Source of the DNA: Robinsoniella peoriensis
GTDB taxonomy: Bacteria > Bacillota > Clostridia > Lachnospirales > Lachnospiraceae
DNA: 11,748 nucleotides
NCBI RefSeq assembly: GCF_042680125.1
Contig: NZ_JBHTNY010000083.1
Reading direction: 5' to 3' (one strand)
The notes under the pieces are model-generated. The model had not been told where the DNA came from. It made no database searches and saw nothing but the letters and a program-made list of their open reading frames with translations. Position 1 is the stretch's first letter, and every line of letters starts with the position of its first letter. The translations under genes were made by a program, and so were the position numbers. Below, piece by piece: positions 1 to 6,911 of the stretch.

Positions 1-74
1 TAGGCTATTTGACACCGAAAGAATATCGCCTTACTAACCTTAAAAAAGTTGTCTAAATAAATGTTGACAATCCA
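1..74 (+). mobile_element. IS3-family element, 3' end (transposase C-terminus plus terminal repeat)
   Basis: Positions 3-56 encode the tail GYLTPKEYRLTNLKKVV followed by TAA, which is typical of the C-terminus of an IS3-family (IS150-like) DDE transposase. The sequence then runs to CCA at 74. Read inward from the outside, the end is TGGATTGTCAACATTTATTT and continues into AGACAAC, a plausible IS3-type terminal inverted repeat starting TG and ending CA. The boundary at 74 is supported by the identical 74-bp block in inverted orientation at the right edge (11673-11746), after which the two flanks diverge. Only the last 18 or so codons lie in the window, so the group and completeness of the element cannot be judged. 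The element interrupts the C-terminus of the recombinase remnant that starts at 75. Confidence 0.85.
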
Positions 75-597
75 AAACATATATATCCGAAACAAGTAAT
101 TCCACCATTTCCCTCGTGACTTGCTTTATATTTTGCATCCCTAAAAAGGACTCAAAAATGCAGTAAGAATCACCTTGTTGCTCTCCCCCCTACTATCCTC
201 CACCTGCTTAAGTTGTTCCGCCAGATTATCCCATCTCTCTTCATTCTTCTTTTTCCATAACAAAAACTCATCCCGATCTAACTCCCCCGACCTATACCTT
301 TCATACAATTTTATATTATCCAACTTTATATTACTTATATCCTGAACCAGTTTAGCCTCTCTTAAATGAATCTCTTTGCTTATTTTCTTTTGTGCCGCTT
401 CCCTCTCCCGCTCCACTCTCGACATATCCAAAACCACTCTCGCCTGCTGCCTAATTGCCTTAGTAACAATATTCAGCAACTCCTCTTCTTTTATTTGCTC
501 AGACAAACTCACTTCATTATGATGCACGTAATAATGTCTACACTCATAAGTAGCATTCAACCTATCCCGGCGATTAAGTACATGATGACAGCCACCG
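75..597 (-). pseudogene. Large serine recombinase, C-terminal remnant (zinc ribbon and coiled coil)
   Basis: Read right to left, the frame starts near 597 inside a zinc-ribbon-like stretch (GGCHHVLNRRD, then NATYECRHYY). It continues through a long charged helical region (about residues 25-125 of the fragment) typical of the coiled-coil segment of clostridial large serine recombinases, and stops at 141. A TTG at 560 could start a 139-aa reading frame, but nothing suggests it is a real start. The family's usual C-terminal segment (QNIKQVTREMVELLVSDIYV) is present just past the stop, in another frame, at 75-141. Restoring one T to the T5 run at 154-158 would join the two frames, so a one-base loss is likely. 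The IS3 end at 74 then cuts the gene. The resolvase catalytic domain is absent here; a matching N-terminus lies at 11433-11636 on the same strand. Non-functional as it stands. Confidence 0.8.
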
Positions 598-1342
598 CGG
601 CGGTCAGAGCTTCCTTTGAGCGTTCATCCATTGCAATGGCCTGTTCCACTAATGTCATATCCAGGGCAATACCACGGTCGTTGATTTCCTGGTCGATGTG
701 GTATTCTTCCCATACAAATTCCGGCACTGGATACTTTGACAGTTTCTGCTGTATCTCCATTTCCGTCTCTACATCACGGACATTGTAAGTCTTGAAACGC
801 TCCCATTTTTCTGCATCATGTACCGGAAGATTGTGGGTACGGCCGCCATTGACCTTGGTCGGCTTGCACGGTACGCAGAAATAACGGATGAGGTCTTTGC
901 CCTCCGTCAGTTTCTGCTTTTCCAGACCAAGTACAGCACCGACTCCCTCCAGCGACAATGGCAGCCCCAGGTAGGCAGACCAGATCATGGAGCATTTCCA
1001 TTCCGTCGGGTTCAGATAGCGTGAGCATTCCAGGGACAGCGGATGCTTATCATGAAATGGGTCAAGACTGATGCCCATATCTGCCAGCATCCTGGACAGA
1101 CAGATTCTCTCGAATGATGCGTTAAATTCCCATTTGGTAACCGTATCATCCGTCAGTGCATCCACGATTTCCTGTGGAATAACCTCGCCCTTTGCCATAT
1201 CCACCACACTGACCGCACCGCCGTCAGCGCTGTATCCGAACAGCAGTATTTCAAAATCCTCTGCTTCGGCATACTTATATACACCGCACTTGGGGAGGTC
1301 GATGCTGCCGAATGTCTCAATATCAATTTCCAGATTTTTCAT
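557..1342 (-). pseudogene. Phage-type family-A DNA polymerase, truncated after the 3'-5' exonuclease domain
   Basis: The N-terminus matches the phage/ICE DNA polymerases of Clostridia that carry a DnaQ-like 3'-5' exonuclease followed by a PolA catalytic domain. Exo motif residues are visible: D7 and E9 (DIETFGS), N74 in FNASFE, and D190 in YNVRDVETE. Family members are roughly 640 residues; this one is 261. From about residue 250 the sequence (VAVIMYLIAGIG) no longer resembles the family, because the reading frame runs into the serine recombinase remnant at about 597 in a different frame. Polymerase motifs A, B and C are all missing, so at most an exonuclease fragment could be made. The ATG at 1342 is chosen because AAAGGAG lies 5 bases upstream; the in-frame TTG at 1357 has no such site. 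It is the last gene of the replication module and would have copied the element's DNA. Confidence 0.85.
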
Positions 1343-1355
1343 ACATTCTCCTTTC

Positions 1356-1386
1356 AAAAGAGGGACAGTGCAAAGCTGCGCCGTCC
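1356..1386 (-). promoter_or_regulatory. Possible intercistronic hairpin/attenuator before the polymerase gene
   Basis: In the 67-base gap between the DUF2815 gene and the polymerase gene, minus-strand RNA can pair GGGACGGCGC with GCACTGTCCC (nine of ten pairs counting one G-U) around a 6-base loop, followed by UCUUUU and then at once by the polymerase Shine-Dalgarno. It could lower polymerase expression by partial termination or occlude the RBS. The U-run is short and interrupted, so this is only a suggestion. Confidence 0.3.
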
Positions 1387-1409
1387 CCCAGGGTTACTGT
1401 GCGTATGGA

Positions 1410-1976
1410 TTATGCAAGGAAATCTTCGTCCTCATACGTTGCAAAGTCATCTGCTGCACGGCTCTTGCCGCCAAGAGGCTCACCATCACGGATTTTCTGC
1501 AGGTTGTTCAGACCACAGGCGATACCCTTGTTTCCGTTGGAGTTGAAAGCATAAAAGCTAATGCTGGCGCGGCCATACACGCCGCTGTACACTTCACTGC
1601 GTTCAATGATCTCCTGACGGTCGGCATCCACGATGCCAGGGGCAGTTCCGCTGTTGGCATTCACGAAGTAGCAGCCTGCGTACTCAGGGGCATCCGGGCG
1701 TTCCACATCGCCGTCACGGAGCGGAGTCTTCAGAATACTCAGCTGAGGTACGGACTTACCGTTGCCCTTGAGTTTTGCTTCGCCCTCCTGGTAGGCAGCC
1801 TCGATGGCAGACTTGATTCTGGTCACAGTCGCAGTATCGGACTTGGGAATGATGAGGCTGACGCTGTATTTTGCAGCACCTCCGTTGATGCTCTTAGGCT
1901 CCCACACATTTGCGTAGCTCCAGCGGGTATCAGGACCGGTAATGACCTTCATAGGGTTGGTGTTCTTGTTTGACAT
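1410..1976 (-). CDS. DUF2815 family protein (phage ssDNA-binding-protein-like)
   Basis: This 188-aa protein matches the DUF2815 family as I remember it: it opens with a short lead into KVITGPDTRWSYANVWEPK, carries a YSVSLIIPKSD strand near residue 40, and ends in an acidic tail (ATYEDEDFLA). DUF2815 proteins sit beside phage-type DNA polymerases and DUF2800 proteins in Firmicutes phages and ICEs. They are regarded as single-stranded-DNA-binding-like replication proteins; that role is family knowledge plus context, not shown by a catalytic motif. The acidic C-terminal tail resembles the partner-docking tails of SSB proteins. The start at 1976 has AAGGAGG about 8 bases upstream, and only 14 bases separate it from the end of the DUF2800 gene, so the two are co-transcribed. 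The length is that expected of the family and no damage is seen. Confidence 0.85.
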   Translation of the reverse strand: MSNKNTNPMKVITGPDTRWSYANVWEPKSINGGAAKYSVSLIIPKSDTATVTRIKSAIEAAYQEGEAKLKGNGKSVPQLSILKTPLRDGDVERPDAPEYAGCYFVNANSGTAPGIVDADRQEIIERSEVYSGVYGRASISFYAFNSNGNKGIACGLNNLQKIRDGEPLGGKSRAADDFATYEDEDFLA

Positions 1977-1990
1977 AATTGTTTTCCTCC

Positions 1991-3121
1991 TTATTCTTCA
2001 CTAAAATCTTGTTTTGCGTTATTCACAGCCGGACGCTTGTCCGACATTGGAACCAATACGGGTTTGCCCTGCGGCTTTTCAATCAAGCCACGGCTTTCGA
2101 TAAGTTCGGTAAATTTCTTCTTACCGAGCATGGCAGTCATGGCGGTAATGCCCAGGATTTTCTCCTCATACGGATTGCACCCTGCATCCTGCACAGCCTT
2201 TGCCACAGCATCTTCACTGACATACTTGCGGTTGCTGCGTCCTTCGACCAGTTTCCAATCTTGCCAGCTCTTACCGCTGATGGCAGCATGAAGAGCAAAT
2301 TCTTTCACATCGGTAACCCAGTCAACCAGCTCATCGGCTTTCGATAAAATGACCTCGATCTCTATATCATCAAGCATTGCAGGCATTTCAAAGTCGTATT
2401 TCGCCAGTTCCAGGTTGTATTCCGCGTGTTTTCTGCAGGTAGCTTTTGCCTTGCAGAACCGGCAGTGTTCTCCGGCACAGAATTCACCTTTGCCTTCATA
2501 GGCAAGTTTTGCTGTGGGAATGAGGACTTCCTCTGCCCACTGGAGCAGTTCCGCTTTGGAAAGAATGTATTCGCTGATGTTCTCGCGTCTCGGCTGGAAA
2601 ATCACCATGCGAACGGTGTCGATATCATAGATGGCATCAAACAGTTCCAGGGCACCAAGGGCATAGCACATCATCATCTGCGGGTTTTTCTCTGCCTCAA
2701 CGAGAACGCCTTTTCCATGCTTGTAATCGCAAACGGTAAGCTGTCCGTCTGCAATCAGGACGGCATCCCCGGTTCCAAACCCTTCCGGTACAAGGCGGGA
2801 ATAATCCAGACGCTGTTCAATCATTACGATTGGGTCGGGGCAGGTTTCCTTTGCCTTTGTCAGCTGCTCCATGACATATTCGGCATAGCTTTCCGCACAC
2901 ATCTCCATCTCGGAATCATAATAGGTAAGATTCTCCGTAGGGTCTTTGGCCTTCATGCCGAGTGCCTTCTGAAGTTTGTACTCACAGAGGCTGTGGGCAT
3001 CGGTGCCCTGCTGTGCGTACTCGCTGCCTTTGTCTTCATAAGACTCACAGAGCCTTGCTGACGGAGGGCAGGCAATCCAGCGGTGACTGGAGGATGCTGA
3101 GAGTAATGCGTGTTTTCCCAT
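1991..3121 (-). CDS. DUF2800 protein, RecB/Cas4-like PD-(D/E)XK nuclease
   Basis: This 376-aa protein belongs to the DUF2800 family of phage and ICE replication modules. The RecB/Cas4-type nuclease signature can be read directly: H43 and E47 (GTDAHSLCE), D119 in GFGTGDAVLI, D132-Y-K134 in CDYKHGKG, and Q148 with Y153 (QMMMCY), the QxxxxY-like motif. A cysteine cluster follows (C215, C220, C223, C229), like the iron-sulfur or metal-binding cysteines of Cas4 and AddB. The likely role is DNA end processing during replication or recombination of the element; this is inferred from motifs and position. The ATG at 3121 overlaps the preceding stop as TAATG and has GGAGG 7 bases upstream, so translation is probably coupled. 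The gene appears intact, although its polymerase partner downstream is broken. Confidence 0.85.
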   Translation of the reverse strand: MGKHALLSASSSHRWIACPPSARLCESYEDKGSEYAQQGTDAHSLCEYKLQKALGMKAKDPTENLTYYDSEMEMCAESYAEYVMEQLTKAKETCPDPIVMIEQRLDYSRLVPEGFGTGDAVLIADGQLTVCDYKHGKGVLVEAEKNPQMMMCYALGALELFDAIYDIDTVRMVIFQPRRENISEYILSKAELLQWAEEVLIPTAKLAYEGKGEFCAGEHCRFCKAKATCRKHAEYNLELAKYDFEMPAMLDDIEIEVILSKADELVDWVTDVKEFALHAAISGKSWQDWKLVEGRSNRKYVSEDAVAKAVQDAGCNPYEEKILGITAMTAMLGKKKFTELIESRGLIEKPQGKPVLVPMSDKRPAVNNAKQDFSEE

Positions 3122-3495
3122 TACAGCACCTCCACATCCGCAAGCAGTGCCTTGTACTCCGCAGGGTCGATATCCGAAAGTTTATCTGCACCGTGACGGA
3201 TGAGTGCATCCTTGACCTGTGCCGTTTTTCCACTTCTGGACTTCTGCGCCAGCACAGCACGTACTTCCGTGAGAGTCGGCTGTTTTTCCTCCGGCTTTTC
3301 TTCCGGTACAGCTTTCGGTTTTGACGGGGTCTTAGGCTTCGGCTCTGCCTTTTCTGCAAGCTGTGCTGCCTTCGGCTGTTCATCACTGCCGACCGCCTCC
3401 ACCTGAACTCTCAGACTTCCGGCAAGTCCCTGCAGGCTTTCTGCTACGGCACACACATCATCGATTACATCGAGCATCAATTTAACACGGCTCAT
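3121..3495 (-). CDS. Conserved small phage/ICE protein upstream of DUF2800
   Basis: This 124-aa protein has three parts: an N-terminal helical segment (about 1-45), a low-complexity Lys/Pro/Glu-rich linker (about 45-72), and a compact C-terminal helical segment (LTEVRAVLAQKSRSGKTAQV, then ADKLSDIDPAEYKALLADVE). The C-terminal segment recurs in small proteins next to DUF2800 genes; some database entries label such proteins rRNA biogenesis protein rrp5, which looks like a transferred misannotation. No catalytic motif is visible. The hinge-like linker and basic C-terminus would suit a nucleic-acid or nuclease partner, but this is speculation. The ATG at 3495 is preferred over the GTG at 3501 because GGAGG lies 8 bases before it and only 2 before the GTG. 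It overlaps the upstream gene by 14 bases and the DUF2800 gene by one base. Confidence 0.7.
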   Translation of the reverse strand: MSRVKLMLDVIDDVCAVAESLQGLAGSLRVQVEAVGSDEQPKAAQLAEKAEPKPKTPSKPKAVPEEKPEEKQPTLTEVRAVLAQKSRSGKTAQVKDALIRHGADKLSDIDPAEYKALLADVEVL

Positions 3496-3688
3496 TTTCA
3501 CATCCTCCTTCTTTTACTTCGCAGATGGCGAGTTCTTCCACGCTGTCACCAGGTACGAGAATCGTGAGCTTCTGCTTTTCCCCGAAGAGAATGCGAAGGA
3601 AACGTTCCCTCATGCTGATGCTGCGGCAGGCAACAACGCCGTCTGCTTTTGGCTTCTTTGAAACACTGATTGTCAATTTCTGTTTCAT
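3482..3688 (-). CDS. Small conserved hypothetical protein of the replication module
   Basis: The product is 68 aa, begins MKQKLTISVSKKPKADGVV and ends in an acidic, cysteine-containing tail (VKEGGCENEPC). It reads as two short beta-rich halves, each containing a near-repeat of KQKLTI (residues 2-7 and again near 43-48). No enzyme motif or membrane segment is seen. I recognise it only as one of the small proteins that usually precede the 124-aa gene in this kind of module. The ATG at 3688 has AAAGGAG about 8 bases upstream; the in-frame GTG at 3721 has none. The 14-base overlap with the next gene implies co-translation. The function is unknown. Confidence 0.65.
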   Translation of the reverse strand: MKQKLTISVSKKPKADGVVACRSISMRERFLRILFGEKQKLTILVPGDSVEELAICEVKEGGCENEPC

Positions 3689-3731
3689 CGTCTTGGCTCC
3701 TTTCCGAGGGATTTGTGTCACCCTCTACTTG

Positions 3732-4283
3732 TTAGCCTTGGGAGGAACAGAAACTTGAGGATGTAGGAAAAACTTTTTTGAAATTCTTCTCTGCAGTTTC
3801 CAGCCGGTGGGATACGGCACTCGGTGTGATTCCCAAACGGGCTGCATACTCCTGCTTTGGCACCTTATTAATATGTATCTCGATCAGAAGCTCCGCCTGA
3901 TCCGGTTTCAGATACTTGCGAACCAGAGCGCAGACAGCATCGTAGTCATACTGAGAATCACGCTTGTCTCTATCACTAAAATCCGGGAACAGGTCGATGG
4001 TATTGCCGACAGGCTCGTCCGACTCCTCATCGGTAAGCTGTACTCTGCCTTTCGTACCGTCCAGCTACTTTGGTGCTGCCGTGCCGCTGCTGTGGCGGTC
4101 ATGTTTGTGCCAGTTGTTGTAGTCGGGACGATTGAACAGTTCATCGAACTTTGCCTGGATGCGTTTTTCCATTTCTGTGGAAGTCAATCCCTCCGCATCT
4201 CCAAGGGAAAGGGAGAGCCACATTTCATTGCGGTCTACCTCCAGTGTCTGTTTGGTGTTGTCATAGCTGATTCTGATTTTCCT
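3732..4283 (-). pseudogene. Decayed paralogue of the sigma-region-4-like HTH gene at 6360-6911
   Basis: This frame aligns without a single gap to the intact paralogue: 184 codons including the stop in each. The conserved text includes MWL-LSLG, NRPDYNNWHKHDRHS, NTIDLFPD and the C-terminal HTH block KQEYAA-LGITPSAVSHRLET. Two lesions are visible. The start codon, ATG in the live copy, is AGG here (4283-4281), and the upstream in-frame ATG is also AGG. Codon 73 is TAG (4067-4065) where the live copy has AAA (Lys). The rest of the frame is open to the TAA at 3732, so decay looks recent. An internal ATG (NEMWL) could start a short peptide ending at the TAG, and reinitiation after it could give the HTH half; neither is supported by a good ribosome site. 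Confidence 0.8.
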
Positions 4284-4510
4284 AAGATTGTCCTTTCCGT
4301 CTGAGCGGAAAGACCTGGCTTACACCTGCTGCTATGACACGAGACACCTCGGCTGCGGACAAAAAAGAGCGCAACAAGATAAGGCTACCCATGTGCTGCT
4401 TTCAAAAGTTCCCTGTCGGAACGATTGAAGCTGCAGTATGTGTATCCCTGTCTAATTGCGCACTCAGACAATCGATATTATTTTTTCAGCCGTTAAGGTC
4501 GGCTGTTGAC
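3770..4510. repeat. Duplicated module, copy A (dead sigma-like gene plus its leader)
   Basis: This stretch is a diverged direct duplicate of 6398-7130. The similarity covers the sigma-like gene and also about 200 bases of its upstream leader (4310-4510), where blocks such as CTAATTGCGCACTCAGACAA and the following ATCGATATT are identical in both copies and CAGCCGTTAAGG is shared. In the leader no reading frame is convincingly shared to its end, although a minus-strand peptide starting near YRLSECAIRQGYTY is common to both. The roughly 320 bases from 4304 to 4622 hold only this leader and then sequence in which I see nothing. Confidence 0.75.
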
Positions 4511-4622
4511 CTCTGTAAATTCAGTCCTTTCATTATTACAAGGACAGATTGATGGGACTTGTGTACTCTTTCGATTCCAATCCCAAAAGAACACCCCCGT
4601 CCGCTACATGGCTGTTCTCCAA

Positions 4623-4689
4623 AAAAACAAAAAAAGACGGCAGGGAGACTCTCTTCTTTTATATATGAAGAAAGTCCCGCACTGCCGTC
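4623..4689 (-). terminator. Rho-independent terminator after the 53-aa gene
   Basis: Minus-strand RNA forms a long hairpin. Outer arms are GACGGCAG (rc of 4682-4689) and CTGCCGTC (rc of 4636-4643), continued by inner pairing of GGGA with TCCC and TTCTTC with GAAGA. A T-rich tail (T7, G, then T7) follows at 4623-4635. It lies 29 bases after the stop of the 53-aa gene. Confidence 0.85.
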
Positions 4690-4717
4690 TTGCGTTCTGG
4701 CGGATTATTCTATTTTG

Positions 4718-4879
4718 TTATGCTACCTCAGCGGCCAATAGGATATGCTCCACAAGGAGCGTTCCATCCGATTTTGCTGTGATACAGGTCATACAGCCTT
4801 TCTGTATGATGGTAAAGACCCTGCGGTCTTCAATCAGGTCACCGACTCGTTTACCTCTTAAGTTTCTGATTTCTTCCAT
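4718..4879 (-). CDS. Orphan 53-aa hypothetical protein
   Basis: This small protein (MEEIRNLRGKRVGDLIEDRR, then VFTIIQKGCMTCITAKSDG) has alternating strands and a CMTC pair of cysteines near residues 30-33 that could bind metal. No family is recognised. The ATG at 4879 is chosen because AAAGGAG lies 9 bases upstream; the 67-aa frame starting at 4921 would begin inside a terminator hairpin. The gene is enclosed by hairpin terminators on both sides, and only about 30 bases separate the upstream terminator stem from its ATG. Its transcription must therefore depend on read-through or on a promoter overlapping that hairpin. Confidence 0.6.
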   Translation of the reverse strand: MEEIRNLRGKRVGDLIEDRRVFTIIQKGCMTCITAKSDGTLLVEHILLAAEVA

Positions 4880-4904
4880 AAATCGCTTCTCCTTTATTTT
4901 TGAA

Positions 4905-4964
4905 AATAAAAAGGCCGACACAAAAACATTCCAGGTATCTGCCTGTGGAATGCTCGTGCCGGCC
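4905..4964 (-). terminator. Large hairpin terminator after the regulator operon
   Basis: Minus-strand RNA pairs GGCCGGCAC with GTGTCGGCC (nine pairs, one G-U) outside, and CATTCC..AGG with CCTGGAATG inside, with a two-base bulge. It is followed by TTTTTATTTT. It lies downstream of the 62-aa gene ending at 5043 and immediately upstream of the 53-aa gene. Confidence 0.85.
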
Positions 4965-5042
4965 TGAACTCTTACTGGTTCCGCTCGTCTGGAGCTATAT
5001 GTTGTAAAAAGCGAGTCCCTCGCTTGGGGTCTCTGCTTATGT

Positions 5043-5231
5043 TTAGGATTGAACTGCCTGTGCTACGGCACTGAACAATATTCCAAGTGGTATCGTCTCT
5101 GTGCCTTGGCTCTTCGACTTCTTTATGCGAAGGGCTAACTCTCCGCTGGCTGTTTTCACTGCTTCTCCGACCGGAATATGGCATTCCGGTGTGTAGACCA
5201 TCTTGACTCTTGTTTCAGTGTTTTCTTTCAT
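5043..5231 (-). CDS. 62-aa hypothetical protein, translationally coupled to the regulator
   Basis: The ATG at 5231 overlaps the stop of the preceding regulator gene (ATGA), with GGAGG 7 bases upstream. The two are clearly one transcript and are probably translationally coupled. The protein (MKENTETRVKMVYTPECHIP onwards) is polar with a basic centre (LRIKKSKSQ) and a hydrophobic C-terminal helix (IPLGILFSAVAQAV) too short and late to call a membrane anchor. No family is recognised. Genes coupled like this to a phage-type repressor are often antirepressors or partner subunits; that is inference only. Confidence 0.65.
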   Translation of the reverse strand: MKENTETRVKMVYTPECHIPVGEAVKTASGELALRIKKSKSQGTETIPLGILFSAVAQAVQS

Positions 5232-6160
5232 TCAGTATCCTCCGTTTTTTCATAATCGTAAAACTTACCATAATCATCATATTCTTCATCATCAGCAACC
5301 GGAGCCGGAGCTTCAAAGACGCTGATGTTAGAAAGCTGTTCATATTCTCCCGGTATCCACACCTCTTTTGTGACAGCGAATGTGGTCTGGTCGAGAAGCA
5401 GAATCGTCATCTCCGTGTGGAGCCTTACAACGCTAACCATCTCTCTGAATGCATCAAATAGAGCTTCATCCAAGAATGCAAAAGAAATTTTTCTTCCCTT
5501 CATACATTCTGGATACCAAGCATCTGCGAGAAACCAAGCACTAATGCGATCCATAATTCTTCTTGCATCAAAGCGTACAGGTCTGTGACTTTGCATATCC
5601 GAAGTCACTGAAATTTGCGGATAAAGAAAAAACATCCAAGTTTTTATAGAACCAAGATTTGACTCTGAATTCAAATCCAAGGTAAAATCCGCACGAATCC
5701 GTGGCAAGCCTACTTGAATACCATCATTGTTACTCAAGGGACTATCATTAACCTGCTTAATCGGAATTCCGCAGGCTGCAACTCCAGCTACAATCGCATT
5801 CTTCATCAAGATTTCACGGTTCATCGACTCGCGGTGTCTCATTTCAAAGGCCTCACGTTCTTTCATCCTATCTGCATAGTCTGCAGGATAAAGGCCGTTT
5901 GCCCGTGCTATTTGACTCAGCAATAGCTCATCTGAAATATCTGCCCTCTTCTCAAAGATGCTGATAATCATATCAATTGAGAGCGGCTTCTTGATGTTGC
6001 AGTTTACGATTCTGGACAAAGTGGATGCCCCTATCTGCGTATCCTCTGCAAACTGAGCCATTGTGTGGTTCGGTCCTTTTGCTTTTGCAACATAAGCCGC
6101 CAATGATGCCATGTCCGGTGTACGCACTTGCTGATATGTTTTTATCTCTTCTATCGTCAT
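5228..6160 (-). CDS. HTH transcriptional regulator with unknown C-terminal domain
   Basis: This 310-aa protein has an N-terminal lambda-repressor-like HTH (about residues 20-75: MAQFAEDTQIGASTLSRIVN). A connecting helical segment follows, then a long unrecognised domain (about 120-285) with strands such as IRADFTLDL and MTILLLDQTTFAV, and a strongly acidic tail (DDEEYDDYGKFYDYEKTEDTE is its last 21 residues, split here only by description). The C-terminal part is not an obvious LexA-type protease: no Ser/Lys dyad motif was found. The ATG at 6160 is chosen because GGAGG lies 8 bases upstream; the ORF is open to 6190 without a ribosome site. It has its own promoter at 6215-6243 surrounded by TTCTTGCAA-type repeats, which suggests autoregulation. 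It probably controls the element's lysogeny or excision state, by position. Confidence 0.75.
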   Translation of the reverse strand: MTIEEIKTYQQVRTPDMASLAAYVAKAKGPNHTMAQFAEDTQIGASTLSRIVNCNIKKPLSIDMIISIFEKRADISDELLLSQIARANGLYPADYADRMKEREAFEMRHRESMNREILMKNAIVAGVAACGIPIKQVNDSPLSNNDGIQVGLPRIRADFTLDLNSESNLGSIKTWMFFLYPQISVTSDMQSHRPVRFDARRIMDRISAWFLADAWYPECMKGRKISFAFLDEALFDAFREMVSVVRLHTEMTILLLDQTTFAVTKEVWIPGEYEQLSNISVFEAPAPVADDEEYDDYGKFYDYEKTEDTE

Positions 6161-6181
6161 AGGAATCGCCTCCATTCCTTG

Positions 6182-6300
6182 TTCTTGCATTTTTTTTTGT
6201 TAGTTCTTGCAATTATAATATCACGCGCAAGCAAGACTGCCAACACATTTTCTTGCAAATACATAAAATATTTTTGCAAGTATTTGCATTGTTTTGCAAG
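6182..6300. promoter_or_regulatory. TTCTTGCAA-type repeat cluster (probable operator) around the regulator promoter
   Basis: TTCTTGCA(A) occurs on the plus strand at 6182-6189, 6204-6212 and 6250-6258. The opposite-sense TTTTGCAAG occurs at 6272-6280 and 6292-6300, and TGCAAATAC (6254-6262) is mirrored by GTATTTGCA (6280-6288). The copies flank and overlap the regulator's promoter and start, the arrangement expected for an autoregulated repressor. Binding by this regulator is inference. Confidence 0.55.
6215..6243 (-). promoter_or_regulatory. Sigma-A-type promoter of the regulator operon
   Basis: On the minus strand a -35 box TTGGCA (6243-6238) and a -10 box TATTAT (6220-6215) are separated by exactly 17 bases, each one mismatch from consensus. 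They lie about 55 bases upstream of the ATG at 6160. Confidence 0.7.
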
Positions 6301-6317
6301 GATCACAAAATCACTGT

Positions 6318-6344
6318 AAAAAGGAGCCGTCATTCAACGGCTCC
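6318..6344 (-). terminator. Terminator of the sigma-like gene
   Basis: An 8-bp perfect stem (GGAGCCGT/ACGGCTCC) with a 6-base loop is followed on the minus strand by TTTTTA, 15 bases after the stop at 6360. The plus-strand side has no T-run. Confidence 0.85.
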
Positions 6345-6359
6345 TACATTATTATAATG

Positions 6360-6911
6360 TCAGTCACAAATCATGCGGAAACTGTCTACAGATGGGAACA
6401 CCTTCTTGAAATTCTTCTCGGCAGTTTCCAGTCGGTGGGATACGGCACTCGGCGTAATGCCAAGTTGAGCCGCATACTCCTGCTTCGGCACTCTGTTTAA
6501 GTGAATCTCTATCAGCAGTTCTGCCTGGTCTGGCTTCAGATGCTTACGAATGAGATTGCAGACAGCATCATATTCGTAACTTTTATCCCAAAGCTGTGCA
6601 TCAGTATTATCAGGAAAGAGGTCGATGGTATTGTCAACAGGCTTGTCCGACTCATCATCGGAGGTCTGGACCATTCCCTTCGTTCCGTCCAGTTTCTTCG
6701 GTGCAGCCGTTCCCGTGCTATGTCGGTCATGTTTATGCCAATTGTTATAATCCGGACGGTTGAACTGCTCGTCAAAACTTGCCTGGATTTGCTTTTCCAT
6801 CTCTTTTTCGGTCAGTCCTTCTGTACTGCCAAGGGAGAGGCACAGCCACATTTCATCACGGTCTACCTCCATAGTCTGGGTTCTGTTCTCGTAGGTCACT
6901 TTGATTTTCAT
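6360..6911 (-). CDS. Sigma-70 region-4-like HTH protein
   Basis: This 183-aa protein consists of an N-terminal beta segment (about 1-30, MKIKVTYENRTQTMEVDRDE), a polar middle with NRPDYNNWHKHDRH (51-63), an acidic stretch (84-100), and a C-terminal HTH (about 127-170). The HTH, KQEYAAQLGITPSAVSHRLE, reads like region 4.2 of extracytoplasmic sigma factors or a phage late-transcription activator. Region 2 of a true sigma factor is not seen, so a DNA-binding activator is as likely as a sigma factor. The ATG at 6911 has AAAGGA 7 bases upstream; the upstream in-frame ATGs (6953, 6944) have none. It is followed by its own terminator. A broken copy lies at 3732-4283, so this appears to be the surviving one. 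Confidence 0.75.
   Translation of the reverse strand: MKIKVTYENRTQTMEVDRDEMWLCLSLGSTEGLTEKEMEKQIQASFDEQFNRPDYNNWHKHDRHSTGTAAPKKLDGTKGMVQTSDDESDKPVDNTIDLFPDNTDAQLWDKSYEYDAVCNLIRKHLKPDQAELLIEIHLNRVPKQEYAAQLGITPSAVSHRLETAEKNFKKVFPSVDSFRMICD

Noticed and set aside
1071..1973. 300-aa plus-strand ORF
   Set aside because: It lies opposite the DUF2815 gene and the start of the polymerase gene, has no ribosome site and a composition typical of an antisense shadow.
2426..3061. 211-aa plus-strand ORF
   Set aside because: Antisense shadow of the DUF2800 gene, whose minus-strand frame carries clear nuclease motifs.
3807..4304. Plus-strand ORFs at 3807-4304 and 6501-6914 that resemble each other
   Set aside because: Both are antisense to the duplicated sigma-like gene; they look alike only because the underlying DNA is duplicated.
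4972..5184. 70-aa minus-strand ORF overlapping the 62-aa gene
   Set aside because: It overlaps the better supported 62-aa frame, which has a GGAGG site and an ATGA overlap with the regulator.
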